Shown here: positions 29,129-39,548 of the stretch, piece by piece
How positions within the stretch are numbered: position 1 is the stretch's first letter
Layout: each line of letters opens with the position of its first letter
DNA from: Bacteriovoracaceae bacterium
GTDB taxonomy: Bacteria; Bdellovibrionota; Bacteriovoracia; Bacteriovoracales; Bacteriovoracaceae
Direction: 5' to 3'
NCBI GenBank assembly: GCA_024711325.1
Contig: JANJTC010000005.1
Coordinates: forward strand, 744,001 to 808,000
Length of the DNA: 64,000 bases
The notes under the pieces: generated by a model
Seen by the model: only the letters and a program-made list of their open reading frames with translations
Databases searched by the model: none
What the model was told of the DNA's origin: nothing
Translations under genes and position numbers: made by a program

Positions 29129-32056
29129 TTAAAAATCACTGATAGTAAATATGCTTCTTATGCCAGGGGTTGCATTATCTAAATCAGAGAATGTATCCAG
29201 GTTCAAATTTAAACCTTTTGATGTCGCAACCGGAACCAATGTGAAATTACAACCGGCAGTGTTGCTTGTATACACCAGATTATTCCCAGAAGACATACAT
29301 TTTGGAGCAGAACCGGTAAAACTCGTGCTAGTGCTTGCTGCACCGGCAGAGATGAAAACTGCTGAAAGATCAGCTCCCGAGTATCCGTCTCTACGGGTGG
29401 AAATGTTCCCACCTGCGAGTTGAAGTTGACTAACCGAACCATAGGCACCAATGGTGTCGATACCAGCATTGGCCGAACGGGACCAGAACTCACTATTATT
29501 CACTTTCTCAACTTTATTTAGGCCTGCCCAAACTTTATTACTTTCAACTTCAAAGATATATTCTTCAAATCTTGAGGCCACAGGATTCTCGGTATTCCAT
29601 AAGATAAGTTCTCTTTCAGTCTCACCGATATCTCTATTATCAAATGTCTCGTAAGATCCTAAGGCACGGTTACAGGCAAGTTTGAAAATTCCTTTCTCAT
29701 TTACTCCTAAACTATCTGAAACCGCAAACTCAATGCGAAGGTCGTAACTGGCCGCTGTTCCACACCCCGCAGATGAAGTCGCAGAACAGATATAACTTGG
29801 AATAACTTCTGCTCCCGATGAAATTTTAAAATTCACTTTAAAAAGCTCGCCTTCGAAGGGATCAAATACACTATAAGCAGGTGTAATTGGTCCGGCCGCA
29901 ACTGCATTTTTCAAATCGGTACAAGTCGCATGGGTCTTAATTAAGCTTAAAATTCCGGTTGAACTTAAAGATTCCTGAACCCGGCGTAATCGACCACCAC
30001 CAGTTTTTATATCGTTATCATCTTCATGAAGAGAGCGGAAGATATAATAAGGCTGATCAAGATTAGCGACCACTCTTAGACCGAGAATGTCCAATGCTTC
30101 TGCGAAGATAGGAATGAGATCTACTGTTGAAGATTTAACTGTGATGATTTTACTCATTCCAAAAGGAGTTAGATCAATAGCTTCTGAACAGGTTCCAGTG
30201 TGAGTAGATATTAAATTTGCAGTCGACACATCGTATGTGAAGGCATTTAAACCTCCTCCTATTTGATATATGGTGTCTCCTAATTTGGCCAATCCGTTAG
30301 GTGTTGGGAGAGCTGTGGAATTTGTTTTAATAAGATTGAAGGATAAATCATATTTTGAAATTTGATTGGTGTTATGAGTGACGTGGAGAAAGCCGTTCTC
30401 AATTGTAAGATTCGTAAGAAGTGTGAAAGTAAGTGATTGACCGATATCAGGACTGTCATTAAAAATTCCATATCCGGTCATTGAATGCCTCTGGATAATA
30501 TTTCCTTTTTTAATGAAGATATAATTTCCTACAGTTTTTAGTTTATCGATAGACCCTAACGAAATAGATGTTTGTAGAATTGTGCTAGTATTAACATTTA
30601 AGCTGTAAAGTTCTCCAGAAGTTGCAGTAAGATATAGAGCCCCATAAGTGTCATCAAAATCAATATCATGGATTGCGTACGGTAATGTATAAGTGAAACT
30701 ATGCGAGTATGAGTTCAGTGAGAGTTGTATGAATTTTTCAACGTTATTTTGCCAGCTAGCAAAAATAGTTCCATCACTATTTACAGTTAGTGAGTTGTAA
30801 CCTGTATGTGTAGGTAATATAATGCTGCTTAAACGATTTCCTTTAGCATCATAAATAACGATTTCATATGGAGTTAATATATAAAGGTTGTTATTTTTAG
30901 TATAGATATCAACGGCATCAGTAAAAACCGGATCACTAGTAGAATCCTGACAAAGAAGCTCATTCCTCGAAACATGGGCCCTCACGTTCCCATCTTCCAC
31001 CTGACAATCTTTGAAGTTGAAGTTCTTACCAATATTCGCAATTAGTCCTGAGCATGTAGCATTTGGACCTTTATAAAGTAACTTGCGATCAAAAGAGTTG
31101 TTATTAAACCATTCAACACCGACATGAGCATCTGTTACCGGACTTTTAAAACAATCAGCAAGAGAAGGCGAGGCTCCACACAGAACTCTCGGAATCATCT
31201 GAGTAAACAAAGATGTTCCTCTTCGACTGATTGAAGAAGGTAAAAGGAGGCGAGTAAACTCTGGAGAGACACCTTGATACTGAATCAGATGATCGAATTT
31301 ATCTGGATTGCCGGCCTCAAGGCCTTTTAAAAATCCAAAGCTCTGATGTTTAAGAACATTGGCATTACATTCTTCTAATGATCTATAAGCTTTGATGAGA
31401 AAAGGGAATCTTCTGCTTGGGAGTGACCCCATCACTGTTCCGGAGTGATAACAGCTTGATTGAAAGCCTTGAGCTACAACTCCATTGATATTTTCCATTG
31501 CAACAATTTTAAAATGGTTCAGCTCACTACGTAGTTCCATTGGCAAGTTTTGACAGTAAGAATCTGGAGTCGCTGCTGTGACCGGTGCATAGGTGTTTGT
31601 ACCAGGATTATAGTCACTGAATGTTCCACAAGTTAAAGCACGAAATTGATTCAACTTAACAGCATCTTTAAAGGCCGCCAGTGAACAATTAGACGTATTC
31701 ATGCTGATATCAACAACAGTGCTGGCACTGATATCTTTTGTGATGATTCCACATTGGTTAATACCACCAAACTTAACTGGTGCACCTGCTCCGCCATCCC
31801 AGCCAATGGCGAGAAAAGTCCAAAGACCATTTTCAAGTTTTAGAGTTCTTTCTAAATTGCTATCAAGGGCGATTGTAAATTGCTGACCAGTTGAACTTGA
31901 ACCATGAATCATGAGTCCGCCGCCAAAATAGGGATTGGTCATGGCGAATGCTTTGGAGACTTCTAACTTGGCCTCTGATTGAGATCCACTTCCACAACTC
32001 ACAAGAGTTGAGAGAAGGGATACTAGGGCAATAAGAATAAGTAACTGGCCTTTCAT
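29129..32056 (-). CDS. Large surface lipoprotein with putative internal beta-propeller-like region
   Basis: Lipobox LSTLVSC; 975 aa; internal repeats of type NNLYILTPYEIVIYDAKGN / IHDIDFDDTYGALYLTATSGELYSLN. Confidence 0.6.
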   Translation of the reverse strand: MKGQLLILIALVSLLSTLVSCGSGSQSEAKLEVSKAFAMTNPYFGGGLMIHGSSSTGQQFTIALDSNLERTLKLENGLWTFLAIGWDGGAGAPVKFGGINQCGIITKDISASTVVDISMNTSNCSLAAFKDAVKLNQFRALTCGTFSDYNPGTNTYAPVTAATPDSYCQNLPMELRSELNHFKIVAMENINGVVAQGFQSSCYHSGTVMGSLPSRRFPFLIKAYRSLEECNANVLKHQSFGFLKGLEAGNPDKFDHLIQYQGVSPEFTRLLLPSSISRRGTSLFTQMIPRVLCGASPSLADCFKSPVTDAHVGVEWFNNNSFDRKLLYKGPNATCSGLIANIGKNFNFKDCQVEDGNVRAHVSRNELLCQDSTSDPVFTDAVDIYTKNNNLYILTPYEIVIYDAKGNRLSSIILPTHTGYNSLTVNSDGTIFASWQNNVEKFIQLSLNSYSHSFTYTLPYAIHDIDFDDTYGALYLTATSGELYSLNVNTSTILQTSISLGSIDKLKTVGNYIFIKKGNIIQRHSMTGYGIFNDSPDIGQSLTFTLLTNLTIENGFLHVTHNTNQISKYDLSFNLIKTNSTALPTPNGLAKLGDTIYQIGGGLNAFTYDVSTANLISTHTGTCSEAIDLTPFGMSKIITVKSSTVDLIPIFAEALDILGLRVVANLDQPYYIFRSLHEDDNDIKTGGGRLRRVQESLSSTGILSLIKTHATCTDLKNAVAAGPITPAYSVFDPFEGELFKVNFKISSGAEVIPSYICSATSSAGCGTAASYDLRIEFAVSDSLGVNEKGIFKLACNRALGSYETFDNRDIGETERELILWNTENPVASRFEEYIFEVESNKVWAGLNKVEKVNNSEFWSRSANAGIDTIGAYGSVSQLQLAGGNISTRRDGYSGADLSAVFISAGAASTSTSFTGSAPKCMSSGNNLVYTSNTAGCNFTLVPVATSKGLNLNLDTFSDLDNATPGIRSIFTISDF

Positions 32057-32379
32057 AAAGACTCCAATAATCTAGGGATAAACTGATTTTAAGACTCATT
32101 CCCTGTTACCTATTTTCGGAAGATATTAATAATTACTTTACTAAGCAGATCAGACTATTTAGGTCACTTACTTCAAGGTTCTCTTAAATCTCCCTAGTCA
32201 CGCTTGAAGGAGAGAATTGGCCATTAAAGTTGGCACCTTTTAATCTAAGGCTTTGATTTTATTCATAGAGTTGAGTGAGAAAGATTCGGCCCCATCTTCC
32301 CAAAAAGGATTGCTTCAAACGGATAACTTCTTGAGATATGGAGAAATTTTGCCTTGATTGAGGCAGGGCCGGTTGGGGG

Positions 32380-32385
32380 TATAAT
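32380..32385 (+). promoter_or_regulatory. Putative -10 (TATAAT) upstream of FecR-like gene
   Basis: Exact TATAAT 45 nt before ATG at 32430; no convincing -35 box. Confidence 0.35.
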
Positions 32386-32429
32386 TATTAAGAACTTCCC
32401 CAAACTTTTTTGGGAACAGGATTAATTTT

Positions 32430-33689
32430 ATGAAACTCATTACGCTTATTCTCGTGACCTTGTTTGCTCAGATGGCCTTTGCGGGCCCTAAGGTGGCCAT
32501 GGTTAAATTAGTAAGAGGTGATGTTGATGTCTTAACTCTGGGTAAAACCACTCCACTTAAAGTCGATGACTGGGTAGAGAACGGATCGGTGATTAAAACT
32601 CACGAAAAGAGTTTCGTAAAACTCATTTTCGTTGATAAATCCCAAATGAATGTGGGTCCAAATTCCGAGATGAAGATTGAATCATTCTCCGGGAAAGATT
32701 CGGGAGTAATTGACCTGGTTAAAGGGAAGATTCGTTCGCAGGTTACCAAAGACTATCTTCAAATTAATAAAGATAAATCTAAGCTTTTTATTAAAACCCA
32801 AAACGCCGTTATGGGTGTTCGTGGTACAGATTTCATGATTTCCACCAATGGAATTAATACTTCCACCGTTTTGTTTGAAGGTGAGATTGTCTTCAATAAG
32901 CTCGAGCAAAGAGGAAGAATTTCTTCCGATAATCTGGAAAGAATTGTGGATCAGGGGATTCGCATTTATCCTGGAGAATTCTCGGTCATGGAAGTCAACC
33001 GTCCGATGCCGACCGTTCCAGCTCTATTAAACGTTCAACAGCGTGAACAGCTAGAAAAAAACCAGAACTTTGATACTGACCGAACACCAAGTAATGCTCA
33101 GGCAGAACCGGCCAAATCAGTTGTGCCGGCAGGATTAAATGGTCAGCAGGTAAGTAACGATGCTGGCACACTTAAAGATCAGGTGGCACAGATTGCTCCA
33201 GCCGCGGAACCTGGCAAACAATCGGCTTCTTCTGCTAACCCAGATGGATTCGTTAAAGGTAACCTAGTTAAACCTGCCAATGGGTCTTTTGTTCATATTG
33301 AATCGGGTGTGATTATTCCGCCAGGTCCGGGAAGTCTTCTGGATAGTAATACGAACACATATATTCCGGGACAAGATGCAGGAAGAGTGGCCTCCAATGG
33401 AGACTATATTCCTCCAAAAAATATGGAGATTACTGATAAAGGTGAATTTTTAGTCAGAAAAACTGATCCTTCTGGGACGCCAATTGTAGAGAAACTACCT
33501 CCTACTACGGTAGCTCCAAGTGAACCAGTACCGACTCCAGTTATTTCTGATATCCCTTTGCCAACTTCTGGAACGAATACTGTTGATACTCGATTCGCAC
33601 CGACTGCTGGATTTACCGGATCAAATGATCCAACGAGAGCGATCTCAACGTCTTCGGATGTGACGATCAGGGCGAAGCCGACTCCGTAA
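32430..33689 (+). CDS. FecR-domain secreted protein
   Basis: Signal peptide; VDDWVENGSVIKTHEKSFVKLIFVDKSQMNVGPNSEMKI...LFIKTQNAVMGVRGTDFMIS. Confidence 0.85.
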   Translation: MKLITLILVTLFAQMAFAGPKVAMVKLVRGDVDVLTLGKTTPLKVDDWVENGSVIKTHEKSFVKLIFVDKSQMNVGPNSEMKIESFSGKDSGVIDLVKGKIRSQVTKDYLQINKDKSKLFIKTQNAVMGVRGTDFMISTNGINTSTVLFEGEIVFNKLEQRGRISSDNLERIVDQGIRIYPGEFSVMEVNRPMPTVPALLNVQQREQLEKNQNFDTDRTPSNAQAEPAKSVVPAGLNGQQVSNDAGTLKDQVAQIAPAAEPGKQSASSANPDGFVKGNLVKPANGSFVHIESGVIIPPGPGSLLDSNTNTYIPGQDAGRVASNGDYIPPKNMEITDKGEFLVRKTDPSGTPIVEKLPPTTVAPSEPVPTPVISDIPLPTSGTNTVDTRFAPTAGFTGSNDPTRAISTSSDVTIRAKPTP

Positions 33690-33732
33690 AATTTTTATTT
33701 TAGTTATTGGATTTATATAATTAAGGGATTTA

Positions 33733-35355
33733 ATGAGACTTTTAGCATGGATGCTAATTCTTTGCCTGGGCCTTTCGGCCTATGCTCAGGACGATTCGTT
33801 GGAAATTTCAGAAGCTTCAAACAACGCTATTTTTAAAAATGCGGTTGATAGCTATTCTCAAGGAAAATATCAGGCCACAGTTGAAGAACTTAAAACGATT
33901 GAAGCGAAACTGACTCAAAAGGGCAGTCCTAATCGGGAAACCCTCGGTCTCATTCAGTATTGGAAGGGGATTTGTTATAACCGTCTGCAAGATTTCAGTG
34001 AGGCCATCAAGAGTTTTGATAAATCACTGGGATTGGACTATGTCCCAGTCGATCTTCATTATGAATATGGACAAGCACTCTTTGCGGCCGAGAAATTATC
34101 TGAGGCACGAATCCAGTTTCGTGAATCAGTGAAGAAGAAGTTCAAGCGGGGAGTTTCCCTCTATTATATCGGTTATATTTCCAAGGAAATGGGAGAGAGG
34201 AAAAAAGCTTTCACCTTCTTTAAGGCCATTAATAAACTCTCGGAAGAAGAGGCCAAGGAAGTTCGTCAGGCCTCTGAAATGCAAGTGGGAGATATCTATC
34301 TTGAGCAGGTTGAAAAAAGGGCCGATGCTTTTAAATCGGTTGAAACCTATGTCATTCCTCAGTATCAATTGGCCTATGAAATTGACAAGGAGTCGGCCCT
34401 TGCTCCTCAAATTCAGGAAAAGATTGTAAACCTTCAGCGTAAATATGACCTTATTCTCTTTCAATTAAGAAATGGAAGACCAACATTAAATCCTCCCTAC
34501 TTCTTGAGAATTTCACAGGAATTCGGGCAAGACTCCAACGTGACTTTTTCACCGGCGGAAACAACCATCTCTAAGGCGAAACAAGCTTCTATTTACTCTA
34601 AAACTGATTTCATTGGTAGATACACCTTTTATTATCGGGATTATTTCAGTATCGCTCCTGAGTTTCGATTCAATAACACTTATTATTTTAATCGTGTTCC
34701 TGAGATTTATCGAAATGATAACTTTCTTCTCGCTCCTGCTGTTCGCACTTCTTACGAGCATACTATGTTCAAAAAACCTGCGGCATTCTTATTTGATTAT
34801 GATTTTAATGAAGCGAGAAGGGATGTTAATGCAGAAGAGAACTTAGAGTTTAGCTCCCGGTCCCATAGTTTGATGTTTGGTGAAAGGTTTAATTACTGGA
34901 ATTTTGGTGAGACCATTGTAAGGCTCAGATACCGAATGCTTGATAGTTATCTCGATGCTTCTGATTCAAATACCACCAGTCTGGTTTTTGAACAAGTCAG
35001 AAGCCTTACTTTGAACACTCTGCTTTTTTATGCGAGCTATGATCGCATGCGAGTCACTGACAGCACTTATGATACTGATTCTTTAACCGTTCGAGTGGAT
35101 CTTATCATGCCAAGAGTGAAGGACTGGTTTACTCCAAGTTTTGGTCTGAGCTTAACCAGTACTGATCCTATCAATAATAAGGATCAGAGGGGACGAGAAA
35201 CCCTCATTAACCCCAGCGCCAGGTTCGCTAAAACGTTCAAAAAGAATTGGCGGGCAAACCTGAAGTACGACTACCAGAAAAATGATTCTAAAGACGAAGA
35301 GAATTTTGCCTACACTAAATCAGTCTATGCATTTGAATTAGAATATCTTTTTTAA
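33733..35355 (+). CDS. TPR protein with C-terminal outer-membrane beta-barrel-like domain
   Basis: Signal peptide; TPR-like N-half; alternating aromatic/polar C-half ending ...YAFELEYLF. Confidence 0.65.
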   Translation: MRLLAWMLILCLGLSAYAQDDSLEISEASNNAIFKNAVDSYSQGKYQATVEELKTIEAKLTQKGSPNRETLGLIQYWKGICYNRLQDFSEAIKSFDKSLGLDYVPVDLHYEYGQALFAAEKLSEARIQFRESVKKKFKRGVSLYYIGYISKEMGERKKAFTFFKAINKLSEEEAKEVRQASEMQVGDIYLEQVEKRADAFKSVETYVIPQYQLAYEIDKESALAPQIQEKIVNLQRKYDLILFQLRNGRPTLNPPYFLRISQEFGQDSNVTFSPAETTISKAKQASIYSKTDFIGRYTFYYRDYFSIAPEFRFNNTYYFNRVPEIYRNDNFLLAPAVRTSYEHTMFKKPAAFLFDYDFNEARRDVNAEENLEFSSRSHSLMFGERFNYWNFGETIVRLRYRMLDSYLDASDSNTTSLVFEQVRSLTLNTLLFYASYDRMRVTDSTYDTDSLTVRVDLIMPRVKDWFTPSFGLSLTSTDPINNKDQRGRETLINPSARFAKTFKKNWRANLKYDYQKNDSKDEENFAYTKSVYAFELEYLF

Positions 35356-36977
35356 TCGGACGGTAGTTCAATAATAAAGGTAGTGCCAGTTTCAGGGCCA
35401 TCACTTTCTGCCCAAATCCTGCCTTTATGCTTAGTGATAATATTCTTTACGATGGATAAACCAAGTCCTGTACCGCGGGAACTTTCACGAGAAAAATCGA
35501 CCCGGTAGAAGCGCTCAAATATTCTTGGAAGATGTTCTTTGCCGATTCCCGGACCGTTATCTTTGATCAGAATATAGGACTTATGGTCTTCCTCAAAGCT
35601 TGAGACAAGAATTTTTACTTCACCCTGTGCGTACTTGCAGGCGTTATCCATTAGATTGAGCAGAACCTGTTCTATGAGTCTCGGATCACCTTTTATAATA
35701 TCCAGTTGTAGATCCGTCTGAATGGTTATTTTTTTATCCGGATAATTGGCGACAATTCCTGTGACTCCATCAATCACTTGCGATAATGAGAATTCTTCAA
35801 TCCGGAGGAAATTTTTCGACTCGATTACAGACAAACTTAATAGATCGTTAAACAAAGAAATCATTCTTTCTGTATTAAAGATGATCTTCTCTAAGAAAGG
35901 GTGAAGTCCAGAATCTATTTTTTCCGGTTGGGATTGAAGGATTTGGGTGAAGCCTTTAATGGATGTCAGAGGAGTCCTGATCTCGTGAGAAACGTTAGCA
36001 ACGAAATCCACTCGCATCTGCTCGGTAAGTTTAAACTCTGTTACATCATAAAAAACGCCCAAAGCCCCGGTGATCGTTTCATTGGATGCCCGAAGTGGGG
36101 TAATGGTTAAGTCGTAGAATCTTTCCGGACGCTGACTCAAGGGAAAATTCATTCTTTTAATGGAGAAAGGTGCGCCGGTACGTAAGACGGAACGAAAAGC
36201 TGCCAACACCTCATCCGAAAAAATATGCCAAATCTTCAGATGAATTTCCTGACCTTCTCGTTTACGCATGAAATTGTTTTGAAACTTGCTGTTATAGAAT
36301 AAGATCGTTTCAAACTTATCAATGGCAATAATGTCATCGTTAATCGCCTCGAGGATGGCGGTACTCTTTTCATTCTCGGTTTTAACTTCCAGCACCCGGG
36401 TCTGAAGTTTTTGATCGGCCTTGTTTAAAGCTTCTTCAATCTGGCCCCATTCATCGCGTTCATAAAGTAGCGCAAGACTTTTATTAAAGGGGAGATCATC
36501 TTTAAATTTTTCAACTTTAGAAAGAATAACTCCTAAGGGTTTGGTGGAGCGGTAAAAAAGAAAAATATAGATGAGGTAACTCAAGAGGGCAAAAGGAACA
36601 ATCCTTAAAAAGAGAACCCGGTCAAAGCGGTCCATATTGTCCCGGAGAGACGAGACGGGAATAACCTTACGGATCATCAAATTATCGCCTAATCTCATAC
36701 TGGCGAAGACTGCTTGAGTTTTGAAAATGGAGCTTTTTCGTAGTTTGGAAGAAAACCTTGATTCGTAAGACTCTTCTATTTCTCCCATGTCTTCAAGTTT
36801 TTTACCTTCCATTCTTTTATCAATACTATCGCAAATGATGGTTCCGTCTCTTTTAACCAAAGTGTAGTGAACATCTTTTAAAGGCGGCAGCGATAGACAC
36901 CACTTCTCCCAATTAATATTGGTTCTGATCAGGGTATGTTTGATAAGGCGTAAATCCTCTTCAATTTGAAGAGTCAT
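35352..36977 (-). CDS. PhoR-like sensor histidine kinase (coding likely extends upstream to about 37100)
   Basis: HAMP/PAS-like region, VANVSHEIRTPLTSIKGF H-box, IKDNGPGIGKEHLPRIFERFYRVD, GTGLGLSIVKNI. Confidence 0.88.
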   Translation of the reverse strand: MTLQIEEDLRLIKHTLIRTNINWEKWCLSLPPLKDVHYTLVKRDGTIICDSIDKRMEGKKLEDMGEIEESYESRFSSKLRKSSIFKTQAVFASMRLGDNLMIRKVIPVSSLRDNMDRFDRVLFLRIVPFALLSYLIYIFLFYRSTKPLGVILSKVEKFKDDLPFNKSLALLYERDEWGQIEEALNKADQKLQTRVLEVKTENEKSTAILEAINDDIIAIDKFETILFYNSKFQNNFMRKREGQEIHLKIWHIFSDEVLAAFRSVLRTGAPFSIKRMNFPLSQRPERFYDLTITPLRASNETITGALGVFYDVTEFKLTEQMRVDFVANVSHEIRTPLTSIKGFTQILQSQPEKIDSGLHPFLEKIIFNTERMISLFNDLLSLSVIESKNFLRIEEFSLSQVIDGVTGIVANYPDKKITIQTDLQLDIIKGDPRLIEQVLLNLMDNACKYAQGEVKILVSSFEEDHKSYILIKDNGPGIGKEHLPRIFERFYRVDFSRESSRGTGLGLSIVKNIITKHKGRIWAESDGPETGTTFIIELPSD

Positions 36978-37101
36978 TTGAGAGACTAGCCCAGAACGAT
37001 AGGAAGACCTATAAAGGAAGAGGATTAGAAACAGAGTAGGGAGAAAGACAACTAGAGTGAGCCTGGAAATCCGGTAAAAGAAAAACCAGGGATAGGCCGT
37101 C

Positions 37102-37800
37102 TTAGAGGGTATCTTTGAATCTATAACCTATTCCTCTGATTGTTTCGATCATATTAGCAGCTGATCCAATCTTCTTTCGAAGTCCCGCGATATGAGTGTC
37201 GATGGTTCTGCCGGTAACAAAAATATTCTCACCTTGAATATTATTAATAAACTGCTCACGTGTGAAAACGTGCCCGGGCTTTTGAACCAGAATAGAGAGA
37301 ATCTTGAATTCAGTTGAAGTAAGATTCACTTCTTCTTTATCAACAAGGACTCGACACTTGCTGATTTCGATTTTTAGTAAACCGAAATCCAGGGTGTCCT
37401 CAGAGTTTTTTTCATCTTTTTCTATATTTCGCAGTTGAACCCTGATCCGGGCCTGAAGAACATTTAAATCAAAAGGTTTGGTGATGTAATCATCGGCCCC
37501 CGCATCCAAAGCGGCCACAATATTGTCCGGCTGGGTAAGGGCAGTAATCATTATAATGGGGGTATCGGAGTAAGTTTTTTGGGCCCGAAGCTTCTTAGTG
37601 AACTCCAGTCCACTCATCACTCCCGGTAGCATCCAATCGATAATGAAAAGATCAATTTTTTCGGGACGTTCAACGATGGAGATGGCCTTGTCTACACTTT
37701 CGGCCAAGATGACATTATGTCCTTCAGTTTTTAACTGAAAGCTGATGAGGTCGCGGATATCCTGCTCATCCTCGATAACTAAAATTGAGGTATTTTTCAT
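37102..37800 (-). CDS. PhoB-like OmpR-family response regulator
   Basis: ILVIEDEQDIRDLI, DWMLPG, DAGADDYITKPFD, winged-helix GRTIDTHIAGLRKKIG...IRGIGYRF. Confidence 0.9.
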   Translation of the reverse strand: MKNTSILVIEDEQDIRDLISFQLKTEGHNVILAESVDKAISIVERPEKIDLFIIDWMLPGVMSGLEFTKKLRAQKTYSDTPIIMITALTQPDNIVAALDAGADDYITKPFDLNVLQARIRVQLRNIEKDEKNSEDTLDFGLLKIEISKCRVLVDKEEVNLTSTEFKILSILVQKPGHVFTREQFINNIQGENIFVTGRTIDTHIAGLRKKIGSAANMIETIRGIGYRFKDTL

Positions 37801-37854
37801 GACCCAATTATAACATACCGAGGATGGGAAGGAAGTTAAACTTTGGTTAAGAAA

Positions 37855-38445
37855 TTAAGTCAAATTCTTATTAACGAAGTCCCAGTTGGCAAGATTCCAG
37901 AAAGCCGCTACAAAATTGGCCCTGGCGTTGCGGTAATCAATATAATAGGCGTGTTCCCAGACATCAACTGTCATCAGGGCCTTCATATTGTGGGCCATCG
38001 GAGTGTCAGCATTTGAGGTATTCATGATTTCAACTTCACCTTGAGAGTTTTGAACAAGCCAAGTCCAGCCTGAACCAAAATTCCCTACGGCACTTTTAGC
38101 GAATTCTTCTTTGAATTTATCAAAGCTGCCCCATTTTTTATCGATCAGGTCAGCAACTTTACCACCGGGAACGCCGCCAGCTTTAGGGGCCATGCAGTTC
38201 CAGAAGAAAGTGTGGTTCCAAGTTTGAGCAGCATTGTTGAATAATGCGCCTTCAGAATTTTTGATGATCTCTTCCAGGGACATGGATTCAAACTTAGTGC
38301 CTTTAATAAGCTCATTTAGCTTAGTAACATAGGCATTATGGTGTTTGCCATGGTGGTACTCAAAAGTTTCAGCTGAAATATGAGGTTGTAAAGCGTCTTT
38401 TGGATAAGGTAGTTCCGGCAGTTTATGTTCCATAAATTCCTCCAA
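37855..38445 (-). CDS. Superoxide dismutase, Fe/Mn type
   Basis: FEYHHGKHHNAYVTKLN, NHTFFWNCM, DVWEHAYYIDYRNARANF. Confidence 0.95.
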   Translation of the reverse strand: MEEFMEHKLPELPYPKDALQPHISAETFEYHHGKHHNAYVTKLNELIKGTKFESMSLEEIIKNSEGALFNNAAQTWNHTFFWNCMAPKAGGVPGGKVADLIDKKWGSFDKFKEEFAKSAVGNFGSGWTWLVQNSQGEVEIMNTSNADTPMAHNMKALMTVDVWEHAYYIDYRNARANFVAAFWNLANWDFVNKNLT

Positions 38446-38557
38446 TAAAGTAGTTAAATTAAATACTCAGATGAGGATAGGCGAGAGGATCATTCACGTC
38501 AATAAACAGAGCCGTGTGTCATAAGGTTTATTAGAGTCCCGTTGACTTTGACAGGCC

Positions 38558-39535
38558 GTGAGTTCACAATTTTTCCAAATGAAAAACACACTGATTTTGT
38601 TACTTTTATGTAGCTGCTCCTACTTCAGAAAAGGGCCTGTCCTTTCTGAAAACGCTAAAGATGTCCCCGAATGGATCTATGCTCCTTATGAAGCATGTCA
38701 AGAAACTTCTGAATTGTGCGCCACTGGTGAAGCCAAGACTTATGCTGAGGCCGACGCTGAATCCAGAAAGAATCTAGCGAGCATTTTTGAAGTAAAAATT
38801 AAATCCGATCTGAATGTCCAGACAACATCTACCCAGAGCTTTCCATGGCAGGGAGCGGTTCGGGAAGAGGTCCAAAAATCTCTTGAAGAGTCCGTAGAAC
38901 AAATTCTGGAAACGGTTCAGATTAAAAAACGTTATAAACAAAATGGGCTCACTTATTCCCTGGCATCATTAGACCGCACCGGTGCCAGTGACCTTCTTGG
39001 AAAAAGACTCACTAAAATCGATGATGAGCTAGAGATTCTCTGGAGTCGGCGAAGCAGAACAAATCTTCGTAAAATTGTTCGCCTCTATCTCGAGCGTGAA
39101 AAATTAAATGAGCGTTATTCAATTGTTTCAGGTCACGGCCGTCCTGCCCCAATGACTTATAGAGAGATTATGGAGTGGAGAGAATCCAGACCTAAAACCG
39201 AAGCCCTTACATTACGTATCGGTCAAGCACCTGACTGGATGGAAGAAAAGTTAAAAGAGCTACTGACGGAAGCGGGCTTTAAAATTGTATCCGGAAATGC
39301 CCGTAAGGCCCTCTCCTTAAACGTAGACTCCATAAGGGAGTTTCTTAATGTTGAAGGATTTGAAAAGTATACCTTCACTATGAATTTAACCAGTTTCGAA
39401 CAGGGGGAAAAAAAGAAGGTTCTCACTATCTCGGAAACCGTCACAGGTCGTAGTCAGGCCGACGCCCTTCTTAAAGTTAAAACATTCTTTAATAATTATA
39501 TCGAAGAACATTTATCGGATTTACATTTAGACTGA
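38558..39535 (+). CDS. LPP20-like lipoprotein (start GTG 38558 or ATG 38579)
   Basis: LLLLCSC lipobox-like; VPEWIYAPYEACQETSELCATGEAKTYAEADAESRKNLASIFEVKI. Confidence 0.65.
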   Translation: MSSQFFQMKNTLILLLLCSCSYFRKGPVLSENAKDVPEWIYAPYEACQETSELCATGEAKTYAEADAESRKNLASIFEVKIKSDLNVQTTSTQSFPWQGAVREEVQKSLEESVEQILETVQIKKRYKQNGLTYSLASLDRTGASDLLGKRLTKIDDELEILWSRRSRTNLRKIVRLYLEREKLNERYSIVSGHGRPAPMTYREIMEWRESRPKTEALTLRIGQAPDWMEEKLKELLTEAGFKIVSGNARKALSLNVDSIREFLNVEGFEKYTFTMNLTSFEQGEKKKVLTISETVTGRSQADALLKVKTFFNNYIEEHLSDLHLD

Positions 39536-39548
39536 AAAGGAGCTCCTT

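Noticed and set aside
29209-29493. 94-aa minus-strand ORF
   Set aside because: Alternative frame inside the large lipoprotein; no independent support
34126-34464. 112-aa minus-strand ORF
   Set aside because: Antisense to TPR repeat region; low-complexity, no RBS
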